From assembly GCF_901000735.1 (NCBI RefSeq), contig NC_081542.1, positions 44,742,238 to 44,806,237 on the forward strand: a stretch of DNA of 64,000 nt, in the 5' to 3' direction. The translations under genes were made by a program, and so were the position numbers. A model generated the notes under the pieces. The model was not told the origin of the DNA. It did no database searches and worked only from the letters and a program-made list of their open reading frames with translations. Position 1 is the first letter of the stretch. Every line of letters starts with the position of its first letter. The stretch comes from Corylus avellana (Eukaryota; Streptophyta; Magnoliopsida; Fagales; Betulaceae). This document shows positions 45,565 to 58,276 of the stretch, piece by piece.

Positions 45565-48500
45565 ATGGATCCTAAGAGAAAGAAGGACTGCCATGACTCG
45601 GGCGAGTCGACCCGGGTGGCCTCGACGTTCCCGGACGAGGTTCTGGAGCGAGTTCTGGCTCTGGTGAAGTCCCACAAGGACCGGAGCTCCGTCTCTCTGG
45701 TCTGCAAGGATTGGTACGACGCCGAGCGGTGGTCAAGGACCCACGTCTTCATTGGAAACTGCTACTCGGTGTCGCCGGAGATCGTGGTCCGGCGGTTCCC
45801 GAACGTTCGGAGCGTTACCCTGAAAGGGAAGCCCCGGTTTTCGGACTTTAATCTGGTTCCTCCGAATTGGGGCGCTGATATTCGTTGTTGGCTTGTGGTT
45901 TTTGCGGCTAAGTACCGGTGTCTTGAAGAGCTGAGGCTCAAGAGGATGACTGTGAGCGACGAGAGCTTGGAGTTTTTGGCTCTTTCTTTTCCCAATTTCA
46001 AGGCTCTCTCGCTTCACAGCTGTGATGGGTTCAGCACTGACGGGCTTGCAGCCATTGCCACTCACTGCAAGTGAGTAAATTTTTATTTATTTTTTAAATA
46101 TTTTTTTTATTGAACTTATCTATGCTCTTTGATCCCTATTTCTCCAAATTTTATGACTTTTTAAAATTGGTTTTTGTGTTTTTAATTTTTAAGTTGTTGT
46201 TATAGTCTGTTTTGGGATGTGGTTGGTTTCGAACTTTCAATGTGTCTGAGATCTGAGCATTTAGAAATTATGATTTTGGAAAAGCAAAAAACTTTTATCA
46301 ATTTTACTATTAATGAGTTCTCCATTTCGGTTGATCAAGCTATTTTTGTTGTGGTAGTTGTTCTTATTGTAGTAATTATTAATAATAAAAAGTGCTTTCT
46401 ACTTTTTATCTCTTCGGTTATTGCTTTAAATGAGATGCTTTTTACCTGTTATGGAGCATTCAGTGGATGTCACTTCCATGTCGTGATACTTACGCAAATA
46501 TTCCCATTAGGTGAAAAAATAGGCTATTAATAGTCCTTTTGTGCGGCCAATAAGGTAAAAGAACAGTTTTTGGAACCCACCCAATTTGTATGTTTTTGTG
46601 GTTTTGAATGAAGTCCAAGAAAGGGTGGCTCTTTTTATTATATGATCAAGATATCACCTCTTCTATTGTGTGGGCTTGTGGTTCCCACTACTCTGGATTC
46701 GTATGTACTCTCTATAAGTCGGTGTATGGAGGGTTTGTTTCAAAATCCTGAAAATTTCATGGTTTAAGTCATGCGAATGCGTTGAAATTTACAGTTCCAT
46801 TTCTTCCTCTTCTTTTTTCAATCAATGGTTTCTCTTATGTGAAACTTAATAAGCTGACTTGTCAATTATATGTTTCATGTATTTAGTTCTCCATCCATCA
46901 CTACAAAGAGTTATATATTCAGAAATTGCAGATCTAGAAAGGGTGCATTATCCAGAACTTCAGTATCTTTATGGTTTGGTTAATCAAATGGGTGAACAGT
47001 AGGTTCAATAATCATGTACCAACCACTTTTTATTGGAGAAACTATCATTATGAATATGTATGGATATTAGTCAAGGTATGACAGTAAAAAGTGAGCATGT
47101 ATTACATGAGTAGCGCTAAATACTTAACTCCTATCCAACTCTCATACAATTAGGTTGATGCGGTTTTGCCCATCAGCCCATACATTTTTTTTTCTTTTTA
47201 ATAAAGGCTGATTCAAGAGTTTATGGGCACTGTCACGTCAGTCTAATTGTATAGAAGTGGGATGCAAGTTAAGTATGTATGATTACTCGTATTGCATAGT
47301 AGTTGTATACAAAGTCGATCTATCTCGATCATCTATTAATCAAATTGGAGATCCTTTATGTGAAGGTTCCTTGTGATTTGGATGATTTGACCCATGATTT
47401 CTTTCCCCATTGGAAAGAAGAATGGATAGAAGGAAGAAAGGTCTGTTTGCAGGAATTTTTGCATTCAAGTTCAGGGTATAAATATTCTATAAACTGAACT
47501 AAGGGAACCTCACTAGGAATCCAAATTTGTTGCATTTGTGAATGAGGATTAGATTTTGGTATGAGCTTTGATATGTGGTATGAACCAAACATGTAATTCT
47601 TGGAGTCACATATTTTTAAATTTTAAATTTTTGTCTTTGATGTAGCATGACGCTTGAGTCAAATGAGGGGGCACAAGTTGAAATATTCCTTTATTATTAC
47701 ACAAAATCTAGCCATTGATTGAGATATAGGGAATCTTGATACTTATTCCATACTGCAGTTGACTTTCTTATATTACATATTTGCCCACCTTAACAATTGT
47801 GGATTCCTTAAAAGTAATGTTTTACTCCTCATGCTGCATTCCCTCATCTAAAAGATTAAAGTTCTAACCTCTGATTTGGTTCCAGGAATTTGACTGAGCT
47901 CAACATACAGGAGAATGACATCTATGATAAAAGTGGTTGTTGGTTGAGTTGCTTCCCTGAGAACTTCACATCATTGGAAGTACTAAACTTTGCCTATTTG
48001 AATAATGATGTCAATTTTGAAGCTCTTGAGAGACTGGTTAGTAGGTGCAAATCGTTGAATGTTTTAAAGGTTAATAAAAATATAACCTTGGAACAATTAC
48101 AAAGGCTGCTTATTTGTGCACCCAAATTAACAGAGCTTGGTACTGGCTCATTTCTGCCTGAGCTTACGGACCGCCAGTACTCAGAACTTAAAAGGTCATT
48201 CAGCATTTGCAGTAATCTCAACGTACTCTCTGGTTTGTCAGAAGCTACAGCCCTATATCTCCCAGCTCTATACCCTGCCTGTACAAATTTGACATTCTTG
48301 AATTTGAGTGATGCTGCTCTGCAAAGTGAGGAATTTGCTAAGCTTCTTGTTCACTGTCCGCGTCTTCGGCGCCTATGGGTAAGGAACTTCTATTTGCCAT
48401 CTTTCCCTCTCTTTTGATTTTTTAAAGGTTAATTAGTACAAATAATGAAAAATAGGAGAAACACTACATTTCTTTTTGACTTTATCATGATGCACAACTT

Positions 48501-50473
48501 ACATTTCTAAATTCATTGTTTGTGGACTTTTGGAGATCATGATCTGTGGACAATTGAATGAAACCACAGTTGCATCTTGATGTCCTCTTTAAAAGTGAGA
48601 TATACTTCACCCCAATTGTGAACTCAAAATGTCTCCCCCTTTTGTTGTGCAAAAGGTCATAATTACAATAAATAAGACAAGAACAACATAATTTATGCAT
48701 CACCTCAATCTGAGGAATGTCCACAGGCAGAGGTGATTGCAAATAAATGCACTAACCAAAAATGGAGTACAAAAATAGTAAAGACAAAAACCACTAAAAA
48801 CCCAAAGCCCTCATACACTTTAATCTCCCTCTCACACAAAAGATATCCTTCTTTAAATGAGAAAACAAAAGTACAAACTTCTTTTTTGTTGAGACAAACG
48901 ACTTTGTTTATCTCTCAATGTGCGGTGAGGCAAAAACCGAGAGATTAAAGCTTCAGTTCTCTCTATCTCTCTCTCTCATCAAGTCACACGTCAACACCTT
49001 TAAATAGTTTCCTTGGTGGTCATTCACTAGTCCCTCCACCTCATGCATTTCACGTGCATTGTAAAGCAATCATAAATGACTTCTACTGTTTCTTGTTTCA
49101 TCCTGAATAATTATACAATGGAGTATGATAATGGATAACGACAGTAAGGTTTTTGTTCATTGTGATTGAGACCTACACTTATTGTTAGACATGAATATTC
49201 ATCCTGCATAAGAGAATGTTTTTTTGATAAGTCATCCTGCATAAGAGAATGTAAGTGTTGGTTACTAATTTTTTACCATCTCATTGTCCACATACCACTT
49301 TTCAGTAAGGTCCACCTAGCATGCATGATTGCTCAATTTTTAAATAGATATTCTAAAGTGTGATTATCAAATTGTCAGCAATGCATGTAATCTGCAATTT
49401 TGGGTTGTGTTCATCTTGTCTGGTTAAATATCTGTACCCACTACAACCACAAGTACTTGCAGTTCTCTTTTGGTTGTTATCTACCCCACTATTGAATTTT
49501 GTGCTGCCCTCTTACATAGTATTTACCATATTAGGTAGGGTAAACAAAATGCCAGAAAGCTCACTCTACATATGCTCTAATGGGAAATCCCAGTAATTAT
49601 GAAGAGTTTTTGTAGTTCTAATTGCTCTGACTTGCACAAGCAGCATGTTAATCTTAAAAAGCACTGTGTTTGATAACATTACACCTTCAAAGATTCCAAG
49701 TAAAATTTTTGATACAGGTCCTCGATACAGTTGAAGACAAGGGTTTGGAGGCCGTTGGATCCAACTGTCCTCTGCTTGAGGAACTTCGTGTCTTCCCATC
49801 CGATCCCTATGAGGAGGGTATTGTCCATGGGGTGACTGAATCTGGGTTCATTGCTGTCTCTTATGGCTGCAGGAGACTACACTATGTTCTCTACTTTTGC
49901 CGACAGATGACTAATGCTGCTGTAGAAACCATTGTGCAGAACTGTCCTGATTTCACCCACTTCAGGCTTTGCATAATGACCCCATGCCAACCAGATTACC
50001 GGACGAATGAGCCTATGGATAAGGCTTTTTGTGCAGTGGTGAAAACTTGCACTAAACTCCGGAGGCTTGCAGTTTCAGGTTTATTGACTGACATGACTTT
50101 TGAGTACATTGGGAAGTATGCCAAAAACTTGGAAACTCTTTCGGTTGCTTTTGCTGGAAGCAGTGATTGGGGTATGCAGTGTGTTTTGGGAGGTTGTCGA
50201 AAGCTGAGGAAACTTGAGATAAGGGACTGCCCATTTGGGAATGCGGCATTACTATCAGGTTTCGAGAAATATGAATCCATGCGGTCACTATGGATGTCAG
50301 ACTGCAAAGTGACAATGAACGGGTGTAGATTCTTGGCAAAAGAGATGCCCAGGTTGAACGTCGAGGTAATGAAGGAAGATGGGAGTGATGACAGTCAGGC
50401 CGACAAAGTTTATGTTTATCGTTCCGTTGCAGGCCCGAGAAGGGATGCTCCACCTTTTGTTCTCACTCTCTGA
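45565..50473 (+). CDS. TIR1/AFB auxin co-receptor F-box protein
   Basis: Exons 45565-46070, 47886-48378 and 49718-50473 give 584 aa; two introns, as in the TIR1 family. Residues 22-60 are the F-box ([22 protein letters not shown]), which binds ASK1/SKP1 in an SCF ubiquitin ligase; about 18 leucine-rich repeats follow, holding auxin and the Aux/IAA degron in the nucleus. Recognisable signatures: [85 protein letters not shown]. Pocket residues of TIR1 Phe79, Phe82, Arg403, Ser462 and Glu487 are kept (Phe92, Phe95, Arg416, Ser475, Glu500), but His78 is Arg91 and Ser438 is Ala451, the AFB4/5 state. The ending DAPPFVLTL resembles AFB2. The N-terminus is about 15 residues longer than TIR1. Clade unresolved; an AFB6-like receptor (a clade lost in Arabidopsis) is my best guess. 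Confidence 0.95.
46071..47885 (+). other. Intron 1 of the auxin co-receptor gene
   Basis: 1.8 kb, donor TGCAA^GTGAGT, acceptor TTGGTTCCAG^GAATTT, restoring KNLTEL. It holds no recognised gene. Confidence 0.9.
48379..49717 (+). other. Intron 2 of the auxin co-receptor gene
   Basis: 1.3 kb, donor CTATGG^GTAAGG, acceptor GATACAG^GTCCTC, between complete codons (RLW/VLD). A short antisense retroelement-like piece may lie near 48620-48740 (TCTCCCCCTTTTGTTG resembles a reversed polypurine tract). Confidence 0.85.
50274..50294 (+). promoter_or_regulatory. Degenerate miR393 target site
   Basis: In TIR1/AFB2/AFB3 the codons for MRSLWM contain the miR393 site (ATGCGATCCCTTTGGA core). Here the peptide is the same, but the core reads ATGCGGTCACTATGGA: the third bases of the R, S and L codons all differ. 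Against miR393 these fall at microRNA positions 11 (a G:U pair), 8 and 5, with further mismatches at the 3' end. Cleavage is likely weak or absent. Confidence 0.7.
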
Positions 50474-51255
50474 GGTGTGCATGCATGTAATCTCTCTGCC
50501 TTTGTAGAATTGGCTTCATTGATCATTGTCGTATTTTTCCTTTTGGTTTGCTTTTGGTCTCCCCATGTTGGCTGTGATTCCCTCTCGCAAAGCAAAGGCA
50601 ATGCTAATAAAAATGGTGCCAAAACCATCGTCTTTCCATTTGTAGATGAATGTAGACAATATTGTTTAAGATCTTGATTCAGATATTCCTTGTCTTTGTT
50701 CATTTGCAAAGACAATGTTGTTTATTAAGATTTTGTTTCAGACATTGTTTCAATTCTACCATCTAGCTAATGTGGATGGTCATAATAAGGCTAAATGCAT
50801 TTGTTTGTAGTAACCTTCATTTTTCCTTTCTTTTGTAGCTAATGTGACTGTTGTTTGCCTACTCTCCAACTCCAATAGCTATGTTCTTTGGGAGTTATTG
50901 CATGGCTCGACTTTTATGTCTTTTGTATAGCTTTGACGTCATGGATGTTTGGTTGTATTTAGAATGATAATTTTACAGATCTCAAAATTGTTTAGATTGA
51001 AGTATTGTCTCACCATGTTCATCAACACTTGGAAAGAGACTTCACTAAACTTGCTGCAACAAGCAACAACTAGTGCCATAGTTGATGCTATTAGCTCAAT
51101 GAAATTTGATGCCAACGCAACTTCTCATAGAAGTGACCCAAAATTTATAACCAAGTGCATTCCAATCATAACCAAGTCCAAAAACTAATATTGTTGACGG
51201 TTAAATACTTTTTTAGCACTTACAATTTTGTTTGGAATCAAACAATCCTCTCAAT

Positions 51256-53379
51256 TTATGAAAGTGTCGTAAATGATGCCTATCAACATCTTATAAAAGC
51301 ATATGCTATTTCCGTCAAAAAAATTTAATGGCCCACCACGTCAAACTTATCACCGACTGCATATTAAATATGTCACATTAGTATTATTATTATTATTATT
51401 TAAAAAAAAAAAGAATTGTTTTTGGGATGGGGCCTGGCCCTCACTAGCCCATTTTCTACCGATGATGACGAGTGATGAAGGTCCATGGTAAAGGGGGAGT
51501 TACTATTGATATGATAGAGATTTATCCCTAACTCATAAATAGAGAGAATGAGTTTCACCTAACAAAGAGATTGTTAACAACTTGACATGTCATGAATGAG
51601 CGCGGTACCACATCGACAAAAAGTAAATACATTTATATATACGATTGGGTTTAAAATTTAAATGAATTAAAGAACCTCACATTAGTTTCATTCACTTTTA
51701 TTCATTGTTTCAAGCCCTTGGGGTGAAGTACTGGTGAAGTACTGGACCATCATCTTAATTCACAGCCGTCATAATGGCCCGGTCCCGTTTTTGTTCCTTC
51801 ATCAGTCCTTTTTCAATTCGGCCAAAGGCCCACCAAAACTAGGCTGAGTAATGGTAGGGAATATTTTTTTTTTCAACATTTATTTCTTTGTTTTGTATGA
51901 AGAGAAATTACATTTACTCTCCCAAATTATTCTGTAATTTGTAATGTTCTTCAAACCTTCAATTTTTGTAAAATTTTCTATTAACTTAGATGGCAAGCAT
52001 ATCACGTGACCCATATTATACCCTTCTTTGAACCTTGTAAAAATACAACTATATACTTAGATTAACAATAATTTAAGAAAAAATTATGAAGGGTATTTTT
52101 GTCATTTTGAATTATGTGAAACGCACACAACCCGCTCCATTACGAGTTAACAAAAACTCCTAGCTGAAAAGGACATTGCAAATTGTGTAGTAGACTGGTA
52201 GAGTATATTTTAAAATGAAAGTTTTGGCAGACGTTACAAATTATATAGTAATTTGGAAAGAATAAGTGTAATCAATTTCACCATTCAATTACATTATTTC
52301 GGTGCAATTATAGCTAGGTAAGTCACATAAAACTCACATTGCCAAAAATTAATGAAGTATTTGAATTATTGGCCCCATCAAGGAGGCCGGCTATCAGTTT
52401 GTACTGAAACATATAGTGTGGGCTGGGGCTTAATAACTCTCCACCAAACTTTAAGCATCTTCGAGTTTTATTTGTGAAAAATGAGTTGGATTATAGTTAA
52501 TTAGTTAGATCTAAACGTTCTATTGTTGTTTTGAAGTCATGTTTATTTGTGACTTGAATGTATCCTAGTTACTATTGTGTCTGGTTTCTATTATGATTTG
52601 AGGTTGTGTGTGCTTCATTGATCAATGATAAATAGACATCTTATTTTCATATAAGGTGTTTTCAAAACATGCTATTTGTTAAAAAAAAGTTATTTTTAAA
52701 AGAGAAATATTATTTATACTTCCACTCCTACACTTGTATTGATATACAGTGTCAAGTCAAAGAGCGTGTACTTAATTGGAAGTATTTGAGTAGAATTGAG
52801 ATCCCCTCCAATTTGAGAGAAATTGAAGATTTTTCAATTGTTAATCGTGACATTTCATTATAAATTCAATGTTCTATAAAATGTCAGTTGCTTTTGTATA
52901 ACCGAGGCATTAAATGCTAACTTTTGTTTTACTAATGTTTAAATGATTTTATAAACCATTAGATTTAAAATGAAGGGCCATGATTAACAATTAAAGAATT
53001 TCTAATTTCCCTCCGATTGGATGGAATCTGGATCCGTGAGAGTGTAGGTAGCATTACTTTTTTCTATGAACATTGTTAGCGTTTCAAAAAATCAGGGATT
53101 AGCCTTTTCACATCTCTCATGATTTGAAAAAATATATATATATATTTTCACGTTTTGAAACTACCATTCTTCTCGATCGAAACACTTTCTATAGTTTGTT
53201 TATTTATTTATTATTTTTCTTTGAGAATATAGTTTGTTTATAAATACAGTTGAAACATGTTAAATTACAGGGTCAAACAATGTCGGACAAAATTCTAGAT
53301 CTCATATTCCGTGTGCCGTATGCACGTGAACAGACTTGTCAAATTTAAACAATAATGAAAATTCCGTGGAATTGAGAGG

Positions 53380-53413
<34 letters not shown>

Positions 53414-54782
53414 TCAATTATTCAACTATTTTTTATTGTACCATTACTGTGTGTTCTAGAGGTATATTATACTCTTACACCAATCCTACCAAGGCATGTG
53501 ATTTCCGTTGGCTATGCCCCGCCCGCCGGTGATGAGTCTAGTCACATAATCAAAGCTCCATCTAGAAGAAGGTTTGAGCTAGGGGTTTAATTGTTAGAAT
53601 ATTAAATAAACTAATTATTTTTTATTAACTTAAACTTTTGAAATAAGTGTCAATTTAATATTAACGACGTGAAAGAACATGAAGCTTAATTACCTCAATC
53701 AACATTAAAATGTCCATATATCTACTTAATTCATGTGGATTTCCCTCATCAGAACTCACTACACAATGACAAGTGATAATAATCCATTAACATGTCACTT
53801 ATGAACGCGGGTTTTTCTTAATCCGTGGTGGAAGAAAATGCCTTTTTATTTAATTAGTGTTTGATCGAGAAACTTGAAGGGTTTTAATCATAAGATTTGG
53901 TGGGGTCGGTGAGATCTTACAAGGGATGATGATTTTACTTAACAATATCATCCTTGAAGCCTTGGGAAAAGTTGCAATGAGGGTCGTTACTTAGGGTTGG
54001 GTGAGAGGTCTATTTTCTATCTTTAAATTTAATGATGATGGAGCAATGGAAACAGAAACAGTCTAGGGTTCCAACCCTAATGGCCAACAGCACTGTCTAA
54101 TAAATCGCAACCATGTGTAAAAGCTAGGGTTGTTAAGCTGTCTCATTCAGATTCGAAGCTAATAATATTTGCCGCCCCATGGCGGCCATCAGTCTTGCGC
54201 AAGGCTGATCCCCCTGGCCTAGCTAGCAGCTACCATCTATCAACGAAACACCATTTTCTTGCATTGCAAGCTCTATAAACAAAGCCAATTTACAAATATT
54301 TTTCTTGGATGATTATTAGTCGTTAATCAAGCTTTTGTTCGCCGCAATCAGGGCATGAAGATTTGGGATCAGTTTATAATTATCTTGATGATTTTGGGAG
54401 GATACTGAGAAAATCTTTGACATTTTCCTCTCATCGGCTCATGCAAATAATTTGCGTGTTCTGGGATTTTATGGATTAGTCAAATATAAAGGGTCCCAAA
54501 GAAAGATTAAAGTTACTTTGTATTTTCGGAGAGTCAACATCAACAGCTCAATGCTGATGATCGAGCTCCTTTAACACATCACATCAAGGCTAAAAAAAAT
54601 ATGGTAGATTTAGATTTAGCTAAATTAATTAAACCCATATTCAAATCTATATTTTTTTCGACTAATATTTAAGCAATAAATAACAATATTTTAAGTTTGT
54701 CAAGTGAGAGTCACCTGAAACTTTCTCTGTACACATGCTTTGCTTGACTGTTAAAACTTGGTATATAGGAGGGTAATGCAAA
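51256..54782. other. Intergenic, duplicated, no gene seen
   Basis: Counterpart of 36463-39989, with (TA)n at 53381-53411. Confidence 0.7.
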
Positions 54783-55448
54783 GGGTTAAATACTAAATAC
54801 CTCATAGAGTTTTATTTTTTAATTTTTTTTTTCCTAGGGTTTATTTTGTATTACAAGAAGTTTTTGTGGTTTTGATAAAATATCAAATTCGTTATTCTGT
54901 CTATTGACTGTTAGTTGACCTAACGGAAGTCCATGTGAACCAATCAAATGTTGACACGTGGCACCTACTTAATTTTTTTTTAATTAAAAAAAAATGTAAA
55001 AAAAAAAAAAAGGAAAAAAAAATTGGGAGTGGCTCTCGGCCATTTGAGGGTGGCTCGGCCACCCCCTTTGGCCATGGGGGCGGTCAAGCCTTTCCACCGG
55101 ATGGGGGTGGTCGAAACCACCCCCTTGGGCACCAAGCGGCCACCCCCTAGGCTCCCAGTACCCACTGAGCCACCCCCTCTAGCCATGAGGTTGCTTGGCC
55201 ATCCCAATTTTTTTTTAAAAAAAAATACATTTTTTTTTTAAATTTAAAAAAAATAAATAAATAGGTGCCACGTGTCAACATTTGGTTGGTCCACATGGAC
55301 TTCTGTTAGGTCAACTAACGGTCAATGGACGGAAGAACGAATGTAGTATTTTATCAAAATCACAAGAACCTCATGTGATACAAAATAAACCCTAGGGGGG
55401 AAAAAAATTAAAAAGTGAAATCCTAGGGAGGTATTTAGTATTTAACCC
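54783..55448. mobile_element. Foldback/MITE-like element with GC-rich core (unit 2)
   Basis: 666-bp counterpart of 39990-40689, with ends GGGTTAAATACTAAATACC and its inverse. The arms match unit 1 well, but the GC-rich core (55024-55206) is about 85 bp shorter and rearranged. Confidence 0.85.
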
Positions 55449-55945
55449 TAATAATAACAACAATAACAAGAGTTGTTATTAAATTTTTTTAGTATATTTT
55501 TAGTCCAAAATCTTTAATTTCATGTGTGAATTATATATACGCCTTGAAAAAAGAGGAAACAAAAAAACTCAATCCCTCGCTCTACTCCCACTCGAGCAAA
55601 TAAATTCAAAGTTTATACAGAAAGTGTGCTCAACTCCTCGCGAGACGATTGCTTGAGCATACAATGGCCAAGCCACAATAATTTTTATCCTCTACCAAGG
55701 AGTTCATTGGTGCACCGGAATTCTAAATTTCAATGAGTTCGTTTGTGGAAAAGATTCTGTAGAAAGAGGTCGGAGTTTTGGAGCCGCTACAATAAGAGAC
55801 ATACTTCTTGTTTGCTATAATTAATTGCAAGCCTATGTCTAGATTACAAATGTTTTGTAAGAATAAACTGATTGTAACAAATTGTTTTTCTAATAGTGAA
55901 ATTTTCTATGGAGTTGGTTGGCCTTCAAAGTACTTTTTCTTTGGG

Positions 55946-56755
55946 AAAAATACATTTTACTCTCTTGAACTATCTACCTATTTGTACTTTGATCTCCAAT
56001 GTTTAAAAAGTGACACTTGATCCCCCCAAACTTCTAAATTGTTGCAATTCGATCATTCTGACTTTTTTTTTTTCCCCCAAAATGCACACATCCCAAGTTA
56101 AAAAAAAATTAAAAATTAAGGAGTGTCCGGTTTGGGGTGGCTTCGGGCCAAGTAGGGTGGCCGGCCACCCTTTAATTTTTTTTTTTTTTTGGGAAAACTT
56201 CATTGAAGACCCCTGAACTTCCACCCGATTTGATAAACTCATTTTAAACTTCAAAATCTCTCAATTTAGTCCCCTAAACTTTCAATTACTTTCAATTTGG
56301 ACCCGTCCGTCAGATTTTAAACTTGCATGACGTTTATACCCCTAACTTTTGTATAAAATTTCAACTTCCAAAACGTTTTTTTATTTTTAAAAAAGCAAAA
56401 ATCATGGATATTTTGGTCTTTTTTTTTTTGTATTTTTAATGGCTAAAATTGACGGAGGGGTCCAAATTGAGAGCAATTGAAAGCTCAGATAAATTGAGAG
56501 ATTTTGAAGTTTAATAGGGGTATTTCAAAACGGGTGGAAGTTCGGAGGTCTTCAGTGAAGTTTCCCCCTCTTTTTTTTTTTCTCAAAAAATGCCCCTCAT
56601 CCCAATTTTTTTTTTTTTTTTTTTAAAAAAAAAATGGCCAAAATGGTCGAATTGCAATAATTTGAAAGTTTGAGGGGTTAAGTGTCAGTTTTTAAATATT
56701 GAAGGTCAAAGTGCAAATAAGTAAATAGTTCAGAGAGTAAAATGTATTTTCTTTT
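55946..56755. mobile_element. Foldback element containing a second foldback element
   Basis: Outer arms of about 120 bp: AAATACATTTTACTCTCTTG ... GCAATTCGATCATTC at 55949-56062 is inverted at 56640-56752 (GGTCGAATTGCAATAATTTG ... GAGTAAAATGTATTT). No coding capacity. Confidence 0.85.
56191..56566. mobile_element. Inner foldback element
   Basis: Arms of about 140 bp: GGGAAAACTTCATTGAAGAC (56191) and ACTTCCACCCG are inverted at 56531-56566 (CGGGTGGAAGTTCGGAGGTC, TTCAGTGAAGTTTCCC). The arms also share TTTCAATTTGGACCCGTCCG with its inverse near 56455. It sits wholly inside the outer element. Confidence 0.85.
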
Positions 56756-56766
56756 TTTTTCTTTTG

Positions 56767-58200
56767 AAAAATTATTCAAAAGTTTCTCTATTAACCGGTC
56801 TAGGGGTTTGTTTGGGGTAAAATGAGTTAATTTTCAAATTGAAGAACCATTTCAACCCCTAGATTGTGAAACACATTGCAGGTTCCTATTTAGGATTGAG
56901 AAACATCAAATCATGAAGCAATCTTATTTGTCTTATTTATTATTACCCTGATCCGTTGGCATGTAGATGAAGACGAAAAATCGTCACATGTACTTTTCTC
57001 TTGAAAGCTAAGGTTTTTCTGTGAGTCTGCTACAGTCTCCAAAATTTCTCTTCTTTTCTACGCCAAGTTGTCGTAGGCCATCGCTTTCTTGCTTTCACAT
57101 ACAAATGGCACTGCACCTAACGCCATAACGTAAGAGTCGTTAGGAGCTGTATTTTGGACATGTCTTTTGGTGTTTTATCTGCAAGAAGGCTACACGATAA
57201 CCCTATTTGTCCAACACTATGTTAAACTGTTTTTCAACCAACTCAAATATATCATATGAATTTCTCATGATTACTCTTCCATCCTCCATCTCTTGTTGGC
57301 ACAAAAACCTTCAATACTTTAACAAATAATACAAAACACAAGAAAATATCACAGGCTATTTCGAGAGAGCGGTAACCTCCAATGTACGTTTTACATTATT
57401 GGCCTGTATATATAAACTCTTTCCATACGGCATTTGGTGTGAATGGTCCTACTGAAAATAATTATTACCGGACTCCTATTTTGTCTGTGTATAAGAATAA
57501 TGTATTTGAATAAAACTGCTACTTGTTCTCTCAAATTGAGATAAGGTTTATCAACCCTAGGATTTATGATTACAATATTAAACCACTCAAAGCCTTTTTT
57601 TTTCACAAAAAAAAAAAAAAAAAAAAAAATTGGTTTGAAAAAAATGTAAAATAAAGGTGAAAGTAATTTCGAGTTACTTATTTACATTTTTATTTTGAAA
57701 AAAAAAAAAAAAAACAATAGTGGTATAATATGCTAGATGTGAAGTCCTAACAGTGGATTGAGGCCATGTGCAGATCCATTTATGCTGTGGGGGGAGGAAG
57801 ACATCGTTGGATGCAACAAATTTTTTGTTTTGATGGAGTTGTTTCGCCAGCAAATTAGCTAGCTGGCCTACAGAGACAGAAAGTGTGTGAAAGAGATGGA
57901 GGCCAGGATTGGTAAAAAGGGTTAACGCCGACTTTCCCCACTTGATTATCTTTCAGCAAGAACAATGCTAATCACTTTACACATAATTAAAACTAAATCA
58001 TTCTCAACACTTTCCTATATATATATATATGCAAAAGCATACTTGATCATTGTGATTAGAAATTAAACATAAAATCACTTTGATCAGTGAGTAGAAAAGT
58101 GATGATATATAATGGGATATAGGCTATAGCTACTTTGTCATGTACTAAGACAGTATATTAGTACATAAATCACATCATGGCTCTTTGAATTTTCTTCTGT
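56767..58200. other. Intergenic, no gene seen
   Basis: AT-rich with poly-A tracts at about 57607-57629 and 57699-57714 and a short (TA)n at 58018-58030. No supported feature. Confidence 0.6.
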
Positions 58201-58276
58201 CGATCACTTGTCATCTTCCAACCCTTTTTGTCCCACAATCAGTTCATTAGCTTATCCTCTAATTTATTCTGCAGGG

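Larger units (their letters stand above)
41658..56337. repeat. Large direct duplication, unit 2
   Basis: Second unit of the duplication and the complete one. It starts at the gap edge with the same sequence as 31312 (TTTAACAGAAAATAGAAGAA). Confidence 0.95.
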
